64,000 bases of DNA from Primula veris (taxonomy: Eukaryota; Streptophyta; Magnoliopsida; Ericales; Primulaceae): the NCBI GenBank assembly GCA_963682055.1, contig OY821745.1:17543342-17607341 (forward strand), written 5' to 3'. The notes under the pieces were generated by a model, which made no database searches, was not told where the DNA came from, and saw only the letters and a list, made by a program, of their open reading frames with translations. The translations under genes and the position numbers were made by a program. Below, in pieces: positions 58,786 to 64,000 of this stretch; position 1 is the stretch's first letter; every line of letters begins with the position of its first letter.

Positions 58786-59718
58786 TTTAGGTTTTAGGTT
58801 TTAGGGTTTAGGGTTTCAGGTTTAGGGTTTAGGTAATGGTCTTGCATATGTAGGGGATATTCCTCATTTTTTTCTTAGATTTATGGCCTATAGTACACAG
58901 ATTTTACCGACTTTTTTGTTTTTCAACATTTTATTTATATTTGTATGGTTTAGGGTTTAGAGTTTAAGGTTTAGGGTTTAGGTTTTAGGGTTTAGGGTTT
59001 ACGTTTAGGGTTTAGGTAATGTTCTTGCATAACTAGGGAATATTCCTCATTTTTTTTCTTGGATTTATGCCTATAGTACATGGTTTTTATAGACTTTTTT
59101 GTTTTTCGACATTTTATTTATTTTGTATGGTTTAGGTTTTACGGTTTAGGTTTTACGGTTTAGTGTTTCAGGTTTAGGGTTTAGGTAATGTTTTTGCATA
59201 TGTAGGAAATATTCCTTATTTTTTTTCTTGGATTTATGGCCTATAGTATACGGTTTTACCGAATTTTTTGTTTTTTGACATTTTATTTATATTTGTATTG
59301 TTTAGGGTTTAGGGTTTAGGGTTTAGGGTTTCGGGTTTAGGTTTTAGGGTTTAGGGTTTTAGTTTTAGGGTTTAGGAAATGTTCCTGCATATGTAGGGAA
59401 TATTCCTCATTTTTTTTCTTGGATTTATGGCCTATAGTACGCAGATTTAACCGACTTTTTTGTTTTTCGACATTTTTTTTATATTTGTATGGTTTAGGGT
59501 TTAGGGTTTAGGTTTTAGGGTTTAGGGTTTCAGGTTTAGGGTTTAGGTAATGTTCTTGCATATGTAGGGAATATTCCTCATTTTTTTTCTTGGATTTATG
59601 GCCTATAGTACACAGATTTTACCGACTATTTTGTTTTTCGATATTTTATTTATATTTGTATGGTTTATGGTTTAGGGTTTAGGTTTTCGGGTTTAGGGTT
59701 TGAGGTATAGGGTTTAGG

Positions 59719-61855
59719 AAATTTTCCTGCATATGTAGGGAATATTCGTCATTTTTTTTCTTGGATTTATGGCCTATAGTACACGGTTTTTACCGACTTT
59801 TTTGTTGTTCGACATTTTATTTATATTTGTATGTTTTAAGGATTAGGGTTTAGGTTTTAGGGTTTAGGTTTTAGGGTTTATGTTTTACGGTTTAGGCTTT
59901 CAGGTTTAGGGTTTGCGTAATGTTCTTGCATATGTAGGGATTATTCCTCATTTTTTTTCTTAAATTTATGGCCTATAGTACACGGTTCTTACCGACTTTT
60001 TTGTTTTTCGACATTTTACTTATATTTGTATGGTTTAGGGTTTAGGGTTTAGGTTTTAGGTTTTATGGTTTAGGGTTTAGTTAATGTTCTTGTATATGTA
60101 GAGAATAGTCCTCATTTTTTTTTCTTAGATTTATGGCCTATTTTACACGGTTTTTCCCGACTTTTTTGTTGTTCGACATTTTATTTATATTTGTAAGTTT
60201 TAAGGTTTATTGTTTAGGTTTTAGGGTTTAGGGTTTGAGGTATAGGGTTTAGGTAATGTTCTTGCATATGTAGGGAATATTCCTCATTTTTTTTCTTGGA
60301 ATTATGGCCTATAGTACACAGATTTAACGGACTTTTTTTGTTTTTCGACATTTTATTTATATTTGTATGGTTTAGGGTTTACGGTTTAGGTTTTAGGGTT
60401 TAGGGTTTAGGTAATGTTCTTGCATAACTAGGGAATATTCCTCATTTTTTTTCTTGGATTTATGCCTATAGTACAGGGTTTTTACAGACTTTTTTGTTTT
60501 TCGACATTTTATTTATTTTGTATGGTTTAGGGTTTACGATTTAGGTTTTAGGGTTTAGGGTTTCAGGTTTAGGGTTAAGGTAATGTTTTTGCATATGTAG
60601 GGAATATTCCTCATTTTTTTTCTTGGATTTATGGCCTATAGTATACGGTTTTACCGACTTTTTTGTTTTTTAACATTTTATTTATATTTGTATTGTTTAG
60701 GGTTTAGGGTTTAGGGTTTAGGGTTTAGGTTTTAGGATTTAGGGTTTAAAGTTTAGGGTTAAGGTAATGTTCTTGCATATGTAGAGAATATTCCTCATTT
60801 TTTTTCTTGTATTTATGGCCTATAGTACACAGATTTAACCGACTTTTTTGTTTTTCGACATTTTATTTATATTTGTATGGTTTAGGGTTTAGGGTTTAGG
60901 GTTTAGGGTTTAGGGTTTAGGTTTTAGGTTTTAGGGTTTAGGGTTTCAGGTTTAGGGTTTAGGTAATGGTCTTGCATATGTAGGGGATATTCCTCATTTT
61001 TTTCTTAGATTTATGGCCTATAGTACACAGATTTTACCGACTTTTTTGTTTTTCAACATTTTATTTATATTTGTATGGTTTAGGGTTTAGAGTTTAAGGT
61101 TTAGGGTTTAGGTTTTAGGGTTTAGGGTTTACGTTTAAGGTTTAGGTAATGTTCTTGCATAACTAGGGAATATTCCTCATTTTTTTTCTTGGATTTATGC
61201 CTATAGTACATGGTTTTTATAGACTTTTTTGTTTTTCGACATTTTATTTATTTTGTATGGTTTAGGTTTTACGGTTTAGGTTTTACGGTTTAGTGTTTCA
61301 GGTTTAGGGTTTAGGTAATGTTTTTGCATATGTAGGAAATATTCCTTATTTTTTTTCTTGGATTTATGGCCTATAGTATACGGTTTTACCGAATTTTTTG
61401 TTTTTTGACATTTTATTTATATTTGTATTGTTTAGGGTTTAGGGTTTAGGGTTTAGGGTTTCGGGTTTAGGTTTTAGGGTTTAGGGTTTTAGTTTTAGGG
61501 TTTAGGAAATGTTCCTGCATATGTAGGGAATATTCCTCATTTTTTTTCTTGGATTTATGGCCTATAGTACGCAGATTTAACCGACTTTTTTGTTTTTCGA
61601 CATTTTTTTTATATTTGTATGGTTTAGGGTTTAGGGTTTAGGGTTTAGGTTTTAGGGTTTAGGGTTTCAGGTTTAGGGTTTAGGTAATGTTCTTGCATAT
61701 GTAGGGAATATTCCTCATTTTTTTTCTTGGATTTATGGCCTATAGTACACAGATTTTACCGACTATTTTGTTTTTCGATATTTTATTTATATTTGTATGG
61801 TTTATGGTTTAGGGTTTAGGTTTTCGGGTTTAGGGTTTGAGGTATAGGGTTTAGG
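59719..61855 (+). repeat. HOR-III unit 2, complete 12-mer (2137 bp)
   Basis: Monomer starts: A 59719, B 59918, C 60082, D/S 60254, T 60412, U 60581, V 60765, W 60964, X 61147, Y 61316, Z 61507, M 61685. It differs from unit 1 in TTTATTG after C, GACTTTTTTTG in S, TTTTTCGACATT instead of TTTTTTGACATT in T, TTGTATTTATGG in V and TTTAAGG before X. All these are shared with unit 3. Confidence 0.9.
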
Positions 61856-63992
61856 AAATTTTCCTGCATATGTAGGGAATATTCGTCATTTTTTTTCTTG
61901 GATTTATGGCCTATAGTACACGGTTTTTACCGACTTTTTTGTTGTTCGACATTTTATTTATATTTGTATGTTTTAAGGATTAGGGTTTAGGTTTTAGGGT
62001 TTAGGTTTTAGGGTTTATGTTTTACGGTTTAGGCTTTCAGGTTTAGGGTTTGCGTAATGTTCTTGCATATGTAGGGATTATTCCTCATTTTTTTTCTTAA
62101 ATTTATGGCCTATAGTACACGGTTCTTACCGACTTTTTTGTTTTTCGACATTTTACTTATATTTGTATGGTTTAGGGTTTAGGGTTTAGGTTTTAGGTTT
62201 TATGGTTTAGGGTTTAGTTAATGTTCTTGTATATGTAGAGAATAGTCCTCATTTTTTTTTCTTAGATTTATGGCCTATTTTACACGGTTTTTCCCGACTT
62301 TTTTGTTGTTCGACATTTTATTTATATTTGTAAGTTTTAAGGTTTATTGTTTAGGTTTTAGGGTTTAGGGTTTGAGGTATAGGGTTTAGGTAATGTTCTT
62401 GCATATGTAGGGAATATTCCTCATTTTTTTTCTTGGAATTATGGCCTATAGTACACAGATTTAACGGACTTTTTTTGTTTTTCGACATTTTATTTATATT
62501 TGTATGGTTTAGGGTTTACGGTTTAGGTTTTAGGGTTTAGGGTTTAGGTAATGTTCTTGCATAACTAGGGAATATTCCTCATTTTTTTTCTTGGATTTAT
62601 GCCTATAGTACAGGGTTTTTACAGACTTTTTTGTTTTTCGACATTTTATTTATTTTGTATGGTTTAGGGTTTACGATTTAGGTTTTAGGGTTTAGGGTTT
62701 CAGGTTTAGGGTTAAGGTAATGTTTTTGCATATGTAGGGAATATTCCTCATTTTTTTTCTTGGATTTATGGCCTATAGTATACGGTTTTACCGACTTTTT
62801 TGTTTTTTAACATTTTATTTATATTTGTATTGTTTAGGGTTTAGGGTTTAGGGTTTAGGGTTTAGGTTTTAGGATTTAGGGTTTAAAGTTTAGGGTTAAG
62901 GTAATGTTCTTGCATATGTAGAGAATATTCCTCATTTTTTTTCTTGTATTTATGGCCTATAGTACACAGATTTAACCGACTTTTTTGTTTTTCGACATTT
63001 TATTTATATTTGTATGGTTTAGGGTTTAGGGTTTAGGGTTTAGGGTTTAGGGTTTAGGTTTTAGGTTTTAGGGTTTAGGGTTTCAGGTTTAGGGTTTAGG
63101 TAATGGTCTTGCATATGTAGGGGATATTCCTCATTTTTTTCTTAGATTTATGGCCTATAGTACACAGATTTTACCGACTTTTTTGTTTTTCAACATTTTA
63201 TTTATATTTGTATGGTTTAGGGTTTAGAGTTTAAGGTTTAGGGTTTAGGTTTTAGGGTTTAGGGTTTACGTTTAAGGTTTAGGTAATGTTCTTGCATAAC
63301 TAGGGAATATTCCTCATTTTTTTTCTTGGATTTATGCCTATAGTACATGGTTTTTATAGACTTTTTTGTTTTTCGACATTTTATTTATTTTGTATGGTTT
63401 AGGTTTTACGGTTTAGGTTTTACGGTTTAGTGTTTCAGGTTTAGGGTTTAGGTAATGTTTTTGCATATGTAGGAAATATTCCTTATTTTTTTTCTTGGAT
63501 TTATGGCCTATAGTATACGGTTTTACCGAATTTTTTGTTTTTTGACATTTTATTTATATTTGTATTGTTTAGGGTTTAGGGTTTAGGGTTTAGGGTTTCA
63601 GGTTTAGGTTTTAGGGTTTAGGGTTTTAGTTTTAGGGTTTAGGAAATGTTCCTGCATATGTAGGGAATATTCCTCATTTTTTTTCTTGGATTTATGGCCT
63701 ATAGTACGCAGATTTAACCGACTTTTTTGTTTTTCGACATTTTTTTTATATTTGTATGGTTTAGGGTTTAGGGTTTAGGGTTTAGGTTTTAGGGTTTAGG
63801 GTTTCAGGTTTAGGGTTTAGGTAATGTTCTTGCATATGTAGGGAATATTCCTCATTTTTTTTCTTGGATTTATGGCCTATAGTACACAGATTTTACCGAC
63901 TATTTTGTTTTTCGATATTTTATTTATATTTGTATGGTTTATGGTTTAGGGTTTAGGTTTTCGGGTTTAGGGTTTGAGGTATAGGGTTTAGG
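61856..63992 (+). repeat. HOR-III unit 3, complete 12-mer (2137 bp)
   Basis: Monomer starts: A 61856, B 62055, C 62219, D/S 62391, T 62549, U 62718, V 62902, W 63101, X 63284, Y 63453, Z 63644, M 63822. Its length equals unit 2 exactly and every start is +2137. The only difference I noticed is in the Y-Z block: G at 61463 in unit 2 (TTTCGGG) against A at 63600 here (TTTCAGG). It is a near-identical tandem copy. Confidence 0.92.
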
Positions 63993-64000
63993 AAATTTTC
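63993..64000 (+). repeat. Start of a further A monomer, cut by right edge
   Basis: The window ends in the first bases of another A core (AAATTTTC) with its usual TTTGAGGTATAGGG lead-in at about 63974, so the array continues to the right in the same orientation. Confidence 0.85.

Larger units (their letters stand above)
57542..59718 (+). repeat. HOR-III unit 1, complete 12-mer (2177 bp)
   Basis: Monomer starts: A 57542, B 57741, C 57897, D/S 58069, T 58233, U 58402, V 58621, W 58834, X 59017, Y 59186, Z 59377, M 59548. A, B, C and M are the same classes as in HOR-I, while D to L are replaced by S to Z. The S copy has the D-type lead TTTGAGGTATAGGG, which places the exchange at the D/S boundary. 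It is 40 bp longer than later copies, mostly because of longer TTTAGGG runs before and after V. Confidence 0.9.
1..64000 (+). repeat. Telomere-like satellite array, about 177 bp monomer, HOR-organised
   Basis: The entire window is a head-to-tail satellite with no interruption. About 362 monomers lie between 49 and 63992 (mean 176.6 bp). Each has a roughly 115 bp AT-rich core and a 35-110 bp telomere-like block. Conserved core landmarks in order: CATATG (NdeI-type), the palindrome GGAATATTCC, a T7-T10 tract, GGCCTATAGTAC, the short dyad CGGTTTTTACCG, TTTTTCGACATT and TTTATTTATATTTG. The telomere-like block always reads TTTAGGG on this strand; I saw no CCCTAAA block and no inversion. The monomer length is close to that of many plant heterochromatic satellites and to a nucleosome repeat. 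No insertion of a transposon or gene was seen. Identity as a plant interstitial telomere-like satellite is inferred from the TTTAGGG motif and the array structure. Confidence 0.95.

Noticed and set aside
1..64000. Protein-coding genes, including a short open frame starting ATGGCCTATAG that recurs in most monomers
   Set aside because: The frame is only about 25 codons and ends in the next TTTAGGG block. A heptamer repeat brings a stop (TAG on +, TAA on -) into every frame every 21 bases, so nearly all frames close in each monomer. No codon bias, start context or longer frame was seen, and core changes such as ATGCC and TACGG destroy the frame.
1..64000. Functional chromosome-end telomere
   Set aside because: Perfect TTTAGGG runs never exceed ten units, blocks are degenerate and are separated by 115 bp cores, and the array continues past both edges.
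1..64000. CRISPR array (repeats with spacers)
   Set aside because: Both the repeated part and the intervening part are related from unit to unit, unit length is about 177 bp, and the between-core DNA is telomere-like rather than unique spacers.
1..64000. TTTCAGG elements as an alternative telomere repeat, as reported for some Genlisea species
   Set aside because: TTTCAGG occurs as a single variant (rarely doubled) at fixed places in blocks and never as a run; it is an inherited variant of TTTAGGG here.
1..64000. CGGTTTTTACCG as a conserved RNA or DNA hairpin
   Set aside because: The stem is only four pairs and is broken without compensation in several classes (ACAGAC in F, O and T; CAGATTTTACCG in M; ACAGATTTAACCG in V). 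I do not call it functional.
1..64000. TATTTATATTTG as a TATA box and teloboxes (AAACCCTAA) as promoter elements
   Set aside because: Both occur in essentially every monomer because they belong to the satellite; there is no downstream gene, so they give no evidence for a promoter.
1..64000. T-tract length differences (T7 to T10) as class markers
   Set aside because: Some track classes, such as the shorter tract in L and the interrupted tract in P, but homopolymer length is the commonest long-read consensus error, so I did not rely on it except where a non-T base is present.
1..64000. Transposable element insertion, tRNA or rRNA gene
   Set aside because: No stretch departs from the monomer pattern. 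No long terminal repeats, target-site duplications, or G+C-rich structured regions were found.
1..64000. Apicomplexan subtelomere (TTTAGGG is also used there)
   Set aside because: Some apicomplexans use TTTAGGG or TTYAGGG, but 64 kb of nucleosome-length HOR satellite without subtelomeric genes or known subtelomeric repeats fits plant heterochromatin better. This rests on general knowledge and is not proven.

Overview
The whole 64 kb window is one uninterrupted tandem satellite array. I see no protein gene, RNA gene, transposon, CRISPR array or unique-sequence stretch over 300 bp. Each monomer has two parts. The first is an AT-rich core of about 115 bp; its typical form starts TAATGTTCTTGCATATG, continues GGGAATATTCC, a T-tract, GGATTTATGGCCTATAG, ACGGTTTTTACCGAC, and ends TTTATTTATATTTGTATGG. 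The second is a 35-110 bp block of perfect and degenerate plant-type telomere repeats (TTTAGGG with TTTTAGG, TTTACGG, TTTCAGG, TTTATGG and similar variants). I counted about 362 monomers between 49 and 63992, averaging about 177 bp. All lie in the same orientation, with the G-rich telomere strand on the + strand.

TTTAGGG is the Arabidopsis-type telomere repeat of most land plants and many green algae, and a nucleosome-sized satellite fits plant heterochromatin. The best reading is an interstitial telomere-like satellite in plant pericentromeric or subtelomeric heterochromatin. Telomere-similar arrays of this general kind are known from Arabidopsis thaliana chromosome 1 pericentromere, so that is a natural candidate, but species and locus cannot be proven from the window. 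Every block is degenerate and separated by core DNA, so this is not a functional terminal telomere.

Monomers fall into about 26 recognisable classes, which I label A-Z (my own labels). They are organised as higher-order repeats (HORs). HOR-I is a 13-mer A-B-C-D-E-F-G-H-I-J-K-L-M of about 2.30-2.34 kb and fills most of 1-42 kb. HOR-II is an 18-mer in which a block N-O-P-Q-R is inserted (11.2-14.3 kb, then dominant from 42 to 55.9 kb). HOR-III is a 12-mer A-B-C-S-T-U-V-W-X-Y-Z-M of about 2.14-2.18 kb (55.9 kb to the end). HOR-III contains an older four-monomer period, since T-U-V-W resembles X-Y-Z-M.

The array is actively rearranging. There is a C-H block in triplicate at exactly 1042 bp spacing (4895-8020), an E-K block in duplicate at exactly 1221 bp (36867-39308), two 12-mers at exactly 2137 bp (59719-63992), six-monomer short HORs (22379 and 25761), and about ten chimeric monomers at register shifts, as expected from unequal exchange between misaligned monomers. 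The longest perfect telomere tract is ten TTTAGGG units at 3680-3749.

Conventions: monomer positions are the first base of the TAAT tetramer (or its variants AAAT, CAAT) that opens the core. They were read by eye and should be good to within a few bases. Class labels and HOR names are mine, not published names.
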